In this document: positions 17,514-26,365 of the stretch, piece by piece | Numbering within the stretch: position 1 is the first letter of the stretch | Layout: every line of letters begins with the position of its first letter | Assembly: GCA_964653195.1 (NCBI GenBank) | Contig: CAZZCX010000004.1 | Span: 17,417-81,416, forward strand | Direction of reading: 5' to 3' | Source of the DNA: CAYMDS01 sp964653195 | Lineage (GTDB): Bacteria; Patescibacteriota; Microgenomatia; Levybacterales; UBA12049 | Length of the DNA: 64,000 nucleotides | Notes under the pieces: model-generated | Seen by the model: only the letters and a program-made list of their open reading frames with translations | The model's database searches: none | Told to the model about the DNA's origin: nothing | Translations under genes and position numbers: made by a program

Positions 17514-17570
17514 TAATCACTTGCAAAGTATCACTGCTAATTTATACAATATGAGGGACGTTGCTGTCAA
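17514..17570 (-). promoter_or_regulatory. groES promoter with degenerate CIRCE-like operator
   Basis: Minus strand TTGACA (17570-17565), 18-nt spacer, TATAAA (17546-17541). Directly after it lie TTAGCAGTG (17540-17532), 9 nt, and AAGTGATTA (17522-17514): 13 of 18 half-site bases match the CIRCE consensus TTAGCACTC-N9-GAGTGCTAA at exact spacing. HrcA is encoded in this window, so HrcA control is a fair inference, weaker than at hrcA itself. The rest of the 305-bp gap (17571-17735) is AT-rich with nothing recognised. Confidence 0.6.
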
Positions 17571-17735
17571 TAACCTATAGTCAAATAGTTTAATTACTTC
17601 TGCTAGTTATCAGTTTTATTAAAAAATTACTTTTAAAATAATTTTATACATATATAATAGTAAGCTTTAATGTGTTAAATGTATTCTCAATTTTTAACTT
17701 AAAATATCAATAATAAACATTGTACTTCTCTATAC

Positions 17736-17763
17736 TTGACATTCTCATCTGTTCTTCTATACG
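17736..17763 (+). promoter_or_regulatory. Promoter of the PKD surface protein
   Basis: TTGACA (17736-17741), 16-nt spacer, TATACG (17758-17763); the ATG is 35 nt further on. Divergent from the groES promoter. Confidence 0.55.
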
Positions 17764-17798
17764 ATTAAAATACAAATTAAATTTGTCTAATTCATAAT

Positions 17799-18962
17799 AT
17801 GAACGTCACACGAAAACGAATACTTCTTTTCGGTTTTATCGCAGCCATGCTCGTAGGTATACCTCTAACGCTGTATGGTTTAAGTACTCAACAAGAAACA
17901 AGACAACAGGCAGAAAAAGCGACAATATTGACATTTCTTCCTGAATCATCAGAGGATACACCAATAAGTAAAGCATTAAATGAAGAATTTCCACTTGAAG
18001 TAAGTGTCGACCCTGGAACAAACCTTGTTTCATTTCTTAAATTGGAAATTCAGTATGATGAAACGAAGCTGGCCACATCTGAAGCAGATGGAGGTTTTGT
18101 AGTTAATGAAGCTGCATTTCCAGTTACTCTGGAAGGTCCGGTATTTTCAACAGGTAAAATCCAGGTTACTTTGTCTGTCGGATCTGATCCTACCAATGCA
18201 ATACAGCAAGTGACTAAAGCGCTTACTATAAAGTTTAAAGCATTAGCTGACACAGGAGAGACGCCTACAAATATAACCTTCGGCAATAGCACAGAAGTTC
18301 TATCAATCGGTAGCAATGATCAGGCCAGTGAAAATGTTTTATTGAACGTTAATCCAGCGCTGGTTTTGATTGGTCAATCAAGTACAACTATTACCCCAAT
18401 CTCAGTCACACCTACACATACACCAGTACCTACAAATACTACCGCTCCAACACAAGCAACACAACCAACTTCTATACCACCAACTGCTGGTCCAACAGGA
18501 ACGAATGAATCACCGGTTTGTACTGCACTAAATATTGATCGGGAAAATACTGGTTCTGCTCCTTATTCAGTAACGTTTACCGCTGTAGGAGATGATTCCG
18601 ACGGAACAATCAGTAAAGTTACTTTTAATTATGGTGATGGTCCAGTAGAAAATGTAACTGAAACAGGCGGTATAGGAACCAATAGCGTGAGTGTCCAACG
18701 AGCGCATACATATACCAATCCCGGAACTTATTCAGCATCGGCGATAATAACAGATAATTCACAAGGAGTAAGTGATGCAAATGCATGTAAGGTGACTATC
18801 ACTATCTTACCTGCTCCAACAACTGGAGGAAACGGTGGAGGATTAACTATAGCCCCATCAGCTACTATCTCTGATCCAGGTCCAGGTGATGTAATCCTGG
18901 GAATGGGCGGAGTAGCACTTCTATTTGTAGTCATAGGTGGTATCCTTTTCTTCGCCCTATAG
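17799..18962 (+). CDS. Surface protein with cohesin-like and PKD domains
   Basis: 387 aa. A hydrophobic N-terminal segment (residues 9-27) after basic residues is a signal or anchor. Residues about 42-190 look like a cohesin-type beta sandwich (VDPGTNLVSFLKLEIQYDETKL). A Thr/Pro-rich linker (about 200-235) follows, then a PKD-like Ig fold (NYGDGPVENVT ... HTYTNPGTYSASAIITDN). A last hydrophobic span (about 363-387) anchors the C-terminus with almost no cytoplasmic tail. This is an exported, double-anchored or processed cell-surface protein, perhaps for binding or adhesion. No LPxTG motif is seen. Domain names are by pattern only. Confidence 0.7.
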   Translation: MNVTRKRILLFGFIAAMLVGIPLTLYGLSTQQETRQQAEKATILTFLPESSEDTPISKALNEEFPLEVSVDPGTNLVSFLKLEIQYDETKLATSEADGGFVVNEAAFPVTLEGPVFSTGKIQVTLSVGSDPTNAIQQVTKALTIKFKALADTGETPTNITFGNSTEVLSIGSNDQASENVLLNVNPALVLIGQSSTTITPISVTPTHTPVPTNTTAPTQATQPTSIPPTAGPTGTNESPVCTALNIDRENTGSAPYSVTFTAVGDDSDGTISKVTFNYGDGPVENVTETGGIGTNSVSVQRAHTYTNPGTYSASAIITDNSQGVSDANACKVTITILPAPTTGGNGGGLTIAPSATISDPGPGDVILGMGGVALLFVVIGGILFFAL

Positions 18963-19049
18963 AACCTAATTGACCCGAATGTAAATAGTCCGAATAGATT
19001 CTAATACTTCTTGCACTTTTATGAAGAACATTAAGTTTGATCTCTTTCT

Positions 19050-19184
19050 ACTTTTGACAGCAAAAGTAGTCAAAACTGGTGATGCTTGTGAACGGTCGAC
19101 TAGACACATTCGCTCACTTATCGGGTGATAACACCCCCTCCACCATAAAAGTGGGTTCCCCCTGATGCTTTCGCTCATGTGTCT
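19050..19184. other. Structured, GC-richer intergenic element of unknown function
   Basis: In the 336-bp gap between the PKD protein and lepA, ACTTTTG-ACAG-CAAAAGT (19050-19067) overlaps a competing TTTTGAC...GTCAAAA pairing (19052-19075). A second, perfect 8-bp pair AGACACAT (19102-19109) and ATGTGTCT (19177-19184) encloses GGGTG-ATAA-CACCC-type and CCACC/GTGG pairings, with TTCGCTCA repeated inside both ends. On the + strand Ts follow the last arm. It could be a terminator, a structured RNA or the remains of a mobile repeat. The only ORF across it (18966-19178, minus) has no recognisable family. Confidence 0.45.
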
Positions 19185-19298
19185 TTTTCCTTTGGAAAAC
19201 CGTCGCTGCGTTCAAAGCTCACGAAATGGGTGAACATTGAAACAAAGCGCGTATAGCAGTATCGAATTGAACCATTTACGTCACTACTTATGGTGAAT

Positions 19299-21041
19299 TT
19301 ATTTCTCCATCATGGAAAATAAGGCTTCTTGGGGTAAATGAATTTTTCCTGTAGCTATCATTTTCTTTTTGCCTTTCTTCTGTGCTTCAAGAAGTTTATC
19401 TTTCCTCGTCCTATCTCCTCCTGACATTTTTTGCAAAACATCTTTTCTAAAAGGGGAGATTTCTACTCTTGCTACAATATTATTATCTACACTTGCCTGT
19501 ATTATTTGCCGAAATTGCTGACGAGGAAGGCTTTCTTTAAGTTTTTCTGTTTTTTGTCTTGCAAGATACATTGCTTCATCTCTATAGACCAGTTCTGATA
19601 GAACATCTATTGGATTGGTATTTATGAGAATTTGTAGCATAACTAGATTTGCAGACTTATAATCAGTAAGTTCATAATCAATACTTGCATAACCAGACGT
19701 CACTGATTTCAATTCAGCTGAAATTCCCCGAATAAACATACTATATGGCATTTCGTAAGTTAATACTGAATACGCTTGGTGATACTGCATATCGATTAAA
19801 TCACCTTTGTGCTTTTGACAAACAGACATCACTCCTCCTACATATTCTTTCGGACTATAAATAGAAAGCATCATATATGGTTCAAGAAGAGAGCCATCCT
19901 CTTTTTTTTCATATAATACCTGAGGCATTGTTAAAAGAAGTTCAAGATTGAACTCCTGAAATAATCTCTCCTTCACAATATCTGCATGAAGTAAGCCCAA
20001 AAAACCCACTCGGAAACCACTACCTAAATATGCTGAATATTCTTCTGAATACGTAAGCGCGGTATCGTTTAAAACAAGCTTCCCTAAAGAATCACGTAAT
20101 TTTGGAAAATCATCTTGATTTCTAGGATAAAGGCCAAAGAAAACCATGGGTTTTGGAATTTTATAACCGGGCAAAGGTTGGATATTTGATTTTTGATTTT
20201 TGATGTTTTGAATCGTTAAGGTGTCCCCGACTCTTGCATGTCTTATGTCTTTTATACCGGTTATGATATAACCAATTTCCCCAGCTCTAAGTACATCTGT
20301 TTTTATAAGGTAAGGTGAGAAAAAACCGACTTCGGTTACGACGGATTTTTTATCATTTTGGTAAAGCATCACTTCATCACCGGTTTTTACTTCTCCATCA
20401 AATATTCGAACATAAGTAACAACTCCCCTATACTCGTCGTAGACAGCATCAAAAATTAAAGCGCGTAGAGTATCATATTCCACTTTTTTTGGCGGAGGAA
20501 GTTTATTGACTATAAGCTCCAAAAGCTTATCTACGTTTTCACCTGTTTTTGCAGAAATTGAAAGTATTTCTTCATCCTTAAATCCAAATGACTCTACTAA
20601 TTCTTTTTTTACAATATCAGTTTGTGCATTTGGCAAATCTATCTTATTTAAGACAGGAATCATCGTAAGACCTTCCTTTTTCGCAGCATAAAAATGGGCT
20701 ACTGTCTGGGCTTGTATTCCTTGTGTAGCATCTACCAATATGACCGCACCTTCACATGCTGCAAGGGTACGCGACACTTCATAAGAGAAATCTACATGAC
20801 CGGGAGTGTCTATCAAATTCAGAAGATAATGTTCATTGTCCAAAACATAATTCATACGTACTGGAGCAAGCTTTATAGTAATCCCACGCTCACGACTAAT
20901 AGGATTCTGATCCAGAAATTGCTCCTGCATCTTATCCATACTTATAGTTTTTGTAATTTCTAAAAGCCTATCAGACAGAGTCGATTTACCATGATCTATA
21001 TGAGCTATTATGGCAAAGTTCCTTATATTAGATATATTCAT
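19299..21041 (-). CDS. lepA: Translation elongation factor 4 (LepA)
   Basis: 580 aa (family about 600). GTPase that back-translocates or remodels stalled ribosomes. G1 AHIDHGKST, G3 DTPGHVDF and G4 NKIDLP are intact. The EF4-specific C-terminal domain is present (SVDNNIVARVEISPFRKDVLQKMSGGD, GKKKMIATGKIHLPQEALFSMM). Between domain II and the following domain, a short insertion (QNIKNQKSNIQP) is encoded by an ATCAAAA-type 7-nt repeat (20187-20210) that also occurs between groES and groEL. Confidence 0.97.
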   Translation of the reverse strand: MNISNIRNFAIIAHIDHGKSTLSDRLLEITKTISMDKMQEQFLDQNPISRERGITIKLAPVRMNYVLDNEHYLLNLIDTPGHVDFSYEVSRTLAACEGAVILVDATQGIQAQTVAHFYAAKKEGLTMIPVLNKIDLPNAQTDIVKKELVESFGFKDEEILSISAKTGENVDKLLELIVNKLPPPKKVEYDTLRALIFDAVYDEYRGVVTYVRIFDGEVKTGDEVMLYQNDKKSVVTEVGFFSPYLIKTDVLRAGEIGYIITGIKDIRHARVGDTLTIQNIKNQKSNIQPLPGYKIPKPMVFFGLYPRNQDDFPKLRDSLGKLVLNDTALTYSEEYSAYLGSGFRVGFLGLLHADIVKERLFQEFNLELLLTMPQVLYEKKEDGSLLEPYMMLSIYSPKEYVGGVMSVCQKHKGDLIDMQYHQAYSVLTYEMPYSMFIRGISAELKSVTSGYASIDYELTDYKSANLVMLQILINTNPIDVLSELVYRDEAMYLARQKTEKLKESLPRQQFRQIIQASVDNNIVARVEISPFRKDVLQKMSGGDRTRKDKLLEAQKKGKKKMIATGKIHLPQEALFSMMEK

Positions 21042-21187
21042 ATTGCATAGTTACTTTTACAGACCACCAAGTAACACAATTGCAAGAATCAGTGTCGATA
21101 AATTTTCATTAAAAGCAAATTTGCGATTACTATGCTGATTCATGCTCACCATTGTACCCTAAATCCAATAAATCCGGCAATTATAAT

Positions 21188-21985
21188 CTAACGATGAACT
21201 ATTTCTTGCAGTTTTTTATGAAGAATAGGTGCACCAAAACACCAAGTGTAATTCTGACTCATCTTATTTAAAGGATCAGAATAATCCATAGGCTTACCGA
21301 AATAATCAGTATAGACTCCCCCTGCTTCTTCGATTATTATTTGCTGACCGACATTATCCCAAATTTTATTTGTTCTATTAAGGTAAGCACCATACTTACC
21401 TTTCGCAACCAAAACAGTATCATATACACTGCCTGCATCTCTTAAATTTCTAATTCCCAGAATAATGTCAGCCAACTTTTTACACTCATCTAACGTTAGA
21501 CTAGGTTCTTCTTGATGACCATCAATACCGTAACCTATTAAAGCTGACATAAGATTAGTTTCTTTTGTAACAAATATTTTCTCGCTGTTGCAATATGCTC
21601 CATATCCTTTCTCTGCAATAATTGTTTCGCTAAATGAAGGCAAGGAAATCCCGCCAGCCATCGACTTTTCTCTATATAACAATCCTATAATAGTACCAAA
21701 CAATGGAACTCCTGCGGCAAAGTTGCTCGTTCCGTCAATAGGATCTACTACCCATGTGTATTCAGAAGAGTTATCTACGACGCCTGCTTCCTCGTCGATA
21801 ATATTAAAGGTAGGAAATTGCTGCTTAATACGCTCGACAATATATTTTCCAATCTCGATATCTGCATTTGTCAGAACTTGATTATTATCACCTGTTTTTA
21901 CAGACCCCGATACTTTACCAAAATACGAAAGTGCAATTTCTGAAGTCTTTTCAAGTACCTCTTCCAAAAAAACTTTGTATTCCAT
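21188..21985 (-). CDS. Inositol monophosphatase-family phosphatase
   Basis: 265 aa, normal length. Metal-binding motifs are DEEAG (about 63-67), DPIDGTSNF (about 81-89) and a C-terminal WD (IWDNVGQQIIIEEAGG). Members hydrolyse inositol phosphates, histidinol phosphate, fructose 1,6-bisphosphate or PAP, and sequence alone does not separate these. It is transcribed divergently from alaS across a 50-bp gap; the -10 box lies 8 nt from the ATG, so the mRNA is probably leaderless. No inositol or histidine genes are nearby. Confidence 0.85.
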   Translation of the reverse strand: MEYKVFLEEVLEKTSEIALSYFGKVSGSVKTGDNNQVLTNADIEIGKYIVERIKQQFPTFNIIDEEAGVVDNSSEYTWVVDPIDGTSNFAAGVPLFGTIIGLLYREKSMAGGISLPSFSETIIAEKGYGAYCNSEKIFVTKETNLMSALIGYGIDGHQEEPSLTLDECKKLADIILGIRNLRDAGSVYDTVLVAKGKYGAYLNRTNKIWDNVGQQIIIEEAGGVYTDYFGKPMDYSDPLNKMSQNYTWCFGAPILHKKLQEIVHR

Positions 21986-21993
21986 TACTAAGT

Positions 21994-22029
21994 ATTATAG
22001 CAAACATGAGGCTAATAATCTGCTATAAT
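21994..22029. promoter_or_regulatory. Divergent extended -10 promoters for the IMPase gene and alaS
   Basis: TGCTATAAT occurs on both strands: + strand at 22021-22029 (6 nt before the alaS ATG) and minus strand at 22002-21994 (8 nt before the IMPase ATG). TATAGCA/TGCTATA form an inverted repeat. Convincing -35 boxes are missing, consistent with extended -10 recognition. Both mRNAs would be leaderless. Confidence 0.65.
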
Positions 22030-22035
22030 TAATAT

Positions 22036-23871
22036 ATGATCTCATCTTCAGAAATAGTCAAAAAATATATAAATTTTTTTAAAAAACAAGGACATACGCA
22101 AATTGCTAATTCTCCTCTCGTGCTTCAAAATGATCCAACAACACTCTTCACAAGCTCTGGCATGCAACCATTGGTACCCTATCTCTTAGGCGAAAAGCAT
22201 CCTGAGGGTACAAGATTAGTAAATGTACAAAATGCAATCCGCACGCAGGACATTGAAGAAGTTGGAGACAATAGGCATACCACATTCTTTCGAATGCTTG
22301 GCAATTGGTCTTTGGGAGATTATTTCAAAAAAGAAGAAATTCCCTGGCTATGGACATTCCTAACAAAAGAGTTAAATTTGCCAAAGGAAAAACTATACAT
22401 TACTGTCTTTGAAGGAATTGGTGATATTCCTAAAGATATTGAAGCCGTAGAAATTTGGACTGAAATTCTCAAAAGTGAAGGAATGAACCCTAAGGAAAGA
22501 ATATATTACTACTCTGATAAAAGTAATTGGTGGTCCCGTTCTGGAATACCGTCTAAAATGCCTATAGGTGAACCAGGGGGTCCATCAACTGAAGTATTTT
22601 ATGAATTCTCAAATGTAGCACATGATCTGCGTTTCGGAGCTAAATGCCATCCTAATTGTGATTGTGGTCGCTATATGGAAATCGCTAATTCAGTTTTTAT
22701 GCAATACAAAAAAGTAGAAGATGGATCATTTAAGTCATTACCGAAAAATAATATTGATTTCGGAGGTGGACTAGAGCGTATGGCTGCAGCAGTTTATGAT
22801 ACACCAGATGTATTCAATACGGATTTATATCTCCCTATTATAAAATCTTTAGAAGAACTAACCGGCAAGTCATATAAAGATCCTAAAAACAAAAATCATA
22901 TGAGGGTTATTGCAGACCACCTAAAAGCCTCAGTTTATCTTATAATTGACAACGTTACTCCATCGCATAAGGAGCATGGTTATATACTCCGCAGACTCAT
23001 CCGCAGATGCGCAGTTAAAATTCATAGCTTAAATGAAGGCAGTCTTCAAACAAACCTAATTGATACCCTTATCAAAGAGATTTTGAATCTCGAAGAAGAG
23101 GTTGACGAAAAAATCGATAAAAATACCCATTTTACATTGGTAAAAGAAGTAATGATTGAGGAGATAAACAGATTCTCTAAAACACTTGTTCGAGGTCTGA
23201 AAGAAGTAGAAAAAAATCTAGATAACCTAGAAAACAGTGCATTTGAACTTTATCAGTCATATGGATTTCCTTTAGAAATATTAAAAGAAATTGCAATAGA
23301 AAAAGGCAAAACTTTAAATGATAAGCTTTTCTACGAACAGTTACAAAAACACAAAGATTCATCAAGAAGTGCATCTGCCGGAAAATTCCGTGGAGGACTA
23401 GCTGACCATCAGGAGAAAACTATCATGGGGCATACCGCTACACACCTTTTACATCAAGCGATCCGTGACGTATTAGGTGATCACGTTCATCAAACGGGAT
23501 CCAATATTACGACCGATAGAATACGCTTTGATTTTAACTATGATGAAAAACTAACTGATGAGCAAATTAATAAAATTGAAAAATTAGTTAATGAAAAGAT
23601 TACAAAGAATTTACCAGTACACTATGAAATAATTCCTACAGAAAAAGCGAAAAATCTTGGAGCAATAGGGCTTTTTATGGAAACTTATGGCGACATGTCC
23701 AAAATTTATTTCATTGGCGACACTTCAGTTTCTTACAAAAACGCATATTCAATCGAATTTTGCGGAGGACCGCATGTCCAAAATACTGATATTCTTAAAA
23801 GTTTCAAAATCATGAAACAAGAAAACCTTGGCAAAAACCAAAAGAGACTGTATGCTATAGTTGGGTCGTAA
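22036..23871 (+). CDS. alaS: Alanyl-tRNA synthetase lacking the C-Ala domain
   Basis: 611 aa against about 875 in E. coli. The class II catalytic domain is complete (FTSSGMQPLVPYLLGEKHP, RTQDIEEVGDNRHTTFF, FGGGLERMAAAVY). The editing domain follows, with zinc/active-site elements HTATHLLHQ and CGGPHV. The protein then stops at QKRLYAIVGS, so the C-terminal oligomerisation and tRNA-elbow (C-Ala) domain is absent. The same trimming is known in some small genomes. The gene seems leaderless, with a TATAAT 6 nt before the ATG. Confidence 0.95.
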   Translation: MISSSEIVKKYINFFKKQGHTQIANSPLVLQNDPTTLFTSSGMQPLVPYLLGEKHPEGTRLVNVQNAIRTQDIEEVGDNRHTTFFRMLGNWSLGDYFKKEEIPWLWTFLTKELNLPKEKLYITVFEGIGDIPKDIEAVEIWTEILKSEGMNPKERIYYYSDKSNWWSRSGIPSKMPIGEPGGPSTEVFYEFSNVAHDLRFGAKCHPNCDCGRYMEIANSVFMQYKKVEDGSFKSLPKNNIDFGGGLERMAAAVYDTPDVFNTDLYLPIIKSLEELTGKSYKDPKNKNHMRVIADHLKASVYLIIDNVTPSHKEHGYILRRLIRRCAVKIHSLNEGSLQTNLIDTLIKEILNLEEEVDEKIDKNTHFTLVKEVMIEEINRFSKTLVRGLKEVEKNLDNLENSAFELYQSYGFPLEILKEIAIEKGKTLNDKLFYEQLQKHKDSSRSASAGKFRGGLADHQEKTIMGHTATHLLHQAIRDVLGDHVHQTGSNITTDRIRFDFNYDEKLTDEQINKIEKLVNEKITKNLPVHYEIIPTEKAKNLGAIGLFMETYGDMSKIYFIGDTSVSYKNAYSIEFCGGPHVQNTDILKSFKIMKQENLGKNQKRLYAIVGS

Positions 23872-23880
23872 ACAATGATA

Positions 23881-23957
23881 CTAAGATATTAAGACATTAA
23901 GATATTACGTGATGCATACAAGTTTAACTTAATATCTTTATATCCTAATATCTTAAT
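23881..23957. repeat. Inverted repeat of AAGATATT-like 8-nt units after alaS
   Basis: The left arm (23881-23907) is three tandem copies of AAGATATT/AAGACATT; the right arm (23929-23957) carries the complement. It closely resembles the element before murJ (12867-12943). It sits 9 bp after the alaS stop and 17 bp before the next ATG. Confidence 0.8.
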
Positions 23958-23974
23958 CTCTCTAAAATTAACTT

Positions 23975-26302
23975 ATGGGCCTGCCTTTTAAACTGCATCT
24001 CTTTAGAAAAACTCCTGAGGAAGGTTATTACCTTGCTTTAGTACTCCGTGATGAAAAAGTAGCTGCCTTAATATTCAAAGAACTGGAAGGAAAAATTACG
24101 ATAGTAGCTAAAAGAGAAGAAACGCTTAAAGATACCCTTGAGAAAACTCCCCTTGATGAACTTGTAACCATACTTGATAAAATAATCTCACATGTTGAGA
24201 CTAGACTTCCGGCAGATATAGAGATAAAAGATACAGTCTTCGGTTTGAAAGATAGTTGGGTAAGTGAAAAAAAGATCAGTAAGGACTTCCTTACCAAGCT
24301 CAAACATATTTGTTCAGAATTAGATCTTAAGCCAATTGGTTTTATTGTGTTGCCTGAAGCTATAGCGCATCTTATAAAACAAGAAGAAGGCGCACCTGTG
24401 ACCGCCCTAATTTCTGAAGTTGGTAAATTCGGAGTGACTGTAAGCTTATTTAAAGCAGGAAAACTAATCGAAACAAAGACAAAACCAATTGTCAGCACAC
24501 CAATGCACGCTGTAGATGAAGTTTTAAAAGAATTTGAAAATGTGGAAATTCTCCCTTCCAGAATTATACTATTCCATGCAACTACTGAATTAGGCGATAT
24601 TAATAAAGATGAATTAAGTCAGCAATTTATAGCACATAGCTGGAGTAAAAGTTTGCCTTTTTTACAAATTCCGCAAATATCGATACTGCCTCATGAGTTT
24701 GATGGTAAAGCAATTGTAGCGGGCGCAGCCACTCAGCTAGGCTTTGAATTCACCGGCTTACCTCAGGATTTAAACGAATCAGAAATAATTGATTTTGATC
24801 CAAAAAAAAGCAGAAGAATTAATAAACTTACAAATGCCGATCATGATCTAGAGATCGAAAAAAAATCTGATAAAACAACTTCTGAAAGTATAAACGCAAA
24901 TGCTTTCGGATTTGTTCTAAATGAAGATATTACAACTATACCCAAACATGTAAAAGAGAATTCAATGCAAGCGATAAATAATTCAGAAACCGATTTTGAA
25001 GATAGAAACACACGAGTTGAGAAACGAAACGATTTCGCACTTAATGAGGTAATTGAGGAAAATAATGATGAAAATATATCTATAAAAAAATCAAAAGCAA
25101 ATCCCCTTTTTCTTATAACTACTTTTTTTAGGAAACTTAAACCGCGGTCATCTACAATAGCTAAAAAAAATTGGTTGTTTCTTATTCCACCAATTCTTAT
25201 CCTGTTACTTATAGCATCCCTGCTCTTATATTTCTTTTCTTTAAAAGCTACTGTAACACTTATTGTTTCTCCAAAAGATGTTGAAGAAACTCAACGGATA
25301 ACCTTATCAACAAAATCACAAAATGATTTCACAAAAAATATAATTGCTGCAAAAGAGTTAACTGTAGCAATTGAAGGTAGCGCCGAAACAGAAACATCTG
25401 GCGAAAAAGAGGTAGGAGATAAAGCAAAAGGAACTATCACACTGTTTAACAGCGATGAATCTAAAAAAACATTCAAGGAAGGTACAGAGATAGCATCAGA
25501 AAAAGGTTTAATTTTTGTTCTTGATAAAGAAACCAGTGTAGCTTCTGCTTCAGGCGATATATTTACTGGTATAAAGTCTGGAACAGCACAAGCACCTGTG
25601 ACAGCTTCAAAAATCGGTACAGAATATAACTTGCCGTCAAATTCAAAATTCAGTATTCAGGGAACAGACGTGGTAGCTGCAAAAAACGAATCAGCATTTT
25701 CAGGAGGAACTAAGAAAAAAGTTACAGTTGTCACCCAAAAAGATGTAGATAAACTAGAAGAAGAGCTACCAAAGAGCTTAGAGGAAAAAGCGCGTACTGA
25801 ACTAAAAAAGAAATTGAATGGTAATGAAGAACTACTTACAGGTTTTACAGATATTACTCTATCTAAAACAACATTAGATAATGCAGTCGATAAAGAAGCA
25901 AAAACAGTAAAACTTACAGGTACTGTAAATTTTATATCTGTAGCCTATGATAAAGATGATTTACTTCAATTTGCTGAAGAAAGTATAAAAGAAAGGTACA
26001 CCAAGGAGGAACTTAATCGTGACAATATTGATACAAAACTAAGCGGTATCAAAGATACAAGTGAGACAGAACTGACTGCAGTCGCTGCCATTAACGCAGG
26101 CCTACTTCCTAAAATCGATATAGAAGATATGAAAACAAAACTTACTGGAAAATCTTTTACAGAAGTAAAAGAATTAGCAAGAGGTACATCGAGTCAAATA
26201 AAAGATGCTCAAATAACTCTTTCACCAAATCTTCCCTTTTTACCAGAAGTGCTTCCTAGAATTACAAAAAATATAGACATTATTGTCAATACAAGCCTTT
26301 AG
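23975..26302 (+). CDS. Membrane protein with actin-like cytoplasmic domain and baseplate-J-like outer domain
   Basis: 775 aa. Residues about 15-255 resemble actin-fold ATPases of the FtsA/PilM kind: DTVFGLKDSWVSEKKIS, then VLPEAIAHLIKQEEG and VTALISEVGKFGVTVSLF. Residues 260-398 are a polar, charged linker. One transmembrane span follows (about 400-422). The outer part (430-775) contains a beta-rich repeat region (DKAKGTITLFNSDESKKTF ... TEYNLPSNSKFSIQGT) like 'baseplate J/gp47' proteins annotated in CPR genomes. The function is unknown; the architecture could link an internal ATPase-fold platform to a surface structure. Both domain calls are by pattern, not by search. TAAAAT lies 6 nt before the ATG. 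Confidence 0.6.
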   Translation: MGLPFKLHLFRKTPEEGYYLALVLRDEKVAALIFKELEGKITIVAKREETLKDTLEKTPLDELVTILDKIISHVETRLPADIEIKDTVFGLKDSWVSEKKISKDFLTKLKHICSELDLKPIGFIVLPEAIAHLIKQEEGAPVTALISEVGKFGVTVSLFKAGKLIETKTKPIVSTPMHAVDEVLKEFENVEILPSRIILFHATTELGDINKDELSQQFIAHSWSKSLPFLQIPQISILPHEFDGKAIVAGAATQLGFEFTGLPQDLNESEIIDFDPKKSRRINKLTNADHDLEIEKKSDKTTSESINANAFGFVLNEDITTIPKHVKENSMQAINNSETDFEDRNTRVEKRNDFALNEVIEENNDENISIKKSKANPLFLITTFFRKLKPRSSTIAKKNWLFLIPPILILLLIASLLLYFFSLKATVTLIVSPKDVEETQRITLSTKSQNDFTKNIIAAKELTVAIEGSAETETSGEKEVGDKAKGTITLFNSDESKKTFKEGTEIASEKGLIFVLDKETSVASASGDIFTGIKSGTAQAPVTASKIGTEYNLPSNSKFSIQGTDVVAAKNESAFSGGTKKKVTVVTQKDVDKLEEELPKSLEEKARTELKKKLNGNEELLTGFTDITLSKTTLDNAVDKEAKTVKLTGTVNFISVAYDKDDLLQFAEESIKERYTKEELNRDNIDTKLSGIKDTSETELTAVAAINAGLLPKIDIEDMKTKLTGKSFTEVKELARGTSSQIKDAQITLSPNLPFLPEVLPRITKNIDIIVNTSL

Positions 26303-26330
26303 CCTTATTACTTAAAGCATCCCTCCTCTG

Positions 26331-26359
26331 GTGACATTTCATCTTATGTTTTATACAAT
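26331..26359 (+). promoter_or_regulatory. Sortase promoter, leaderless configuration
   Basis: GTGACA (26331-26336), 17-nt spacer, TACAAT (26354-26359), then 6 nt to the ATG at 26366. The same layout is found at 27109-27137. Confidence 0.65.
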
Positions 26360-26365
26360 AATTAT

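Noticed and set aside
18966..19178. 70-codon minus-strand ORF after the PKD protein gene
   Set aside because: No family resemblance and no ribosome-binding site; it coincides with paired stem regions, so a structural explanation fits better.
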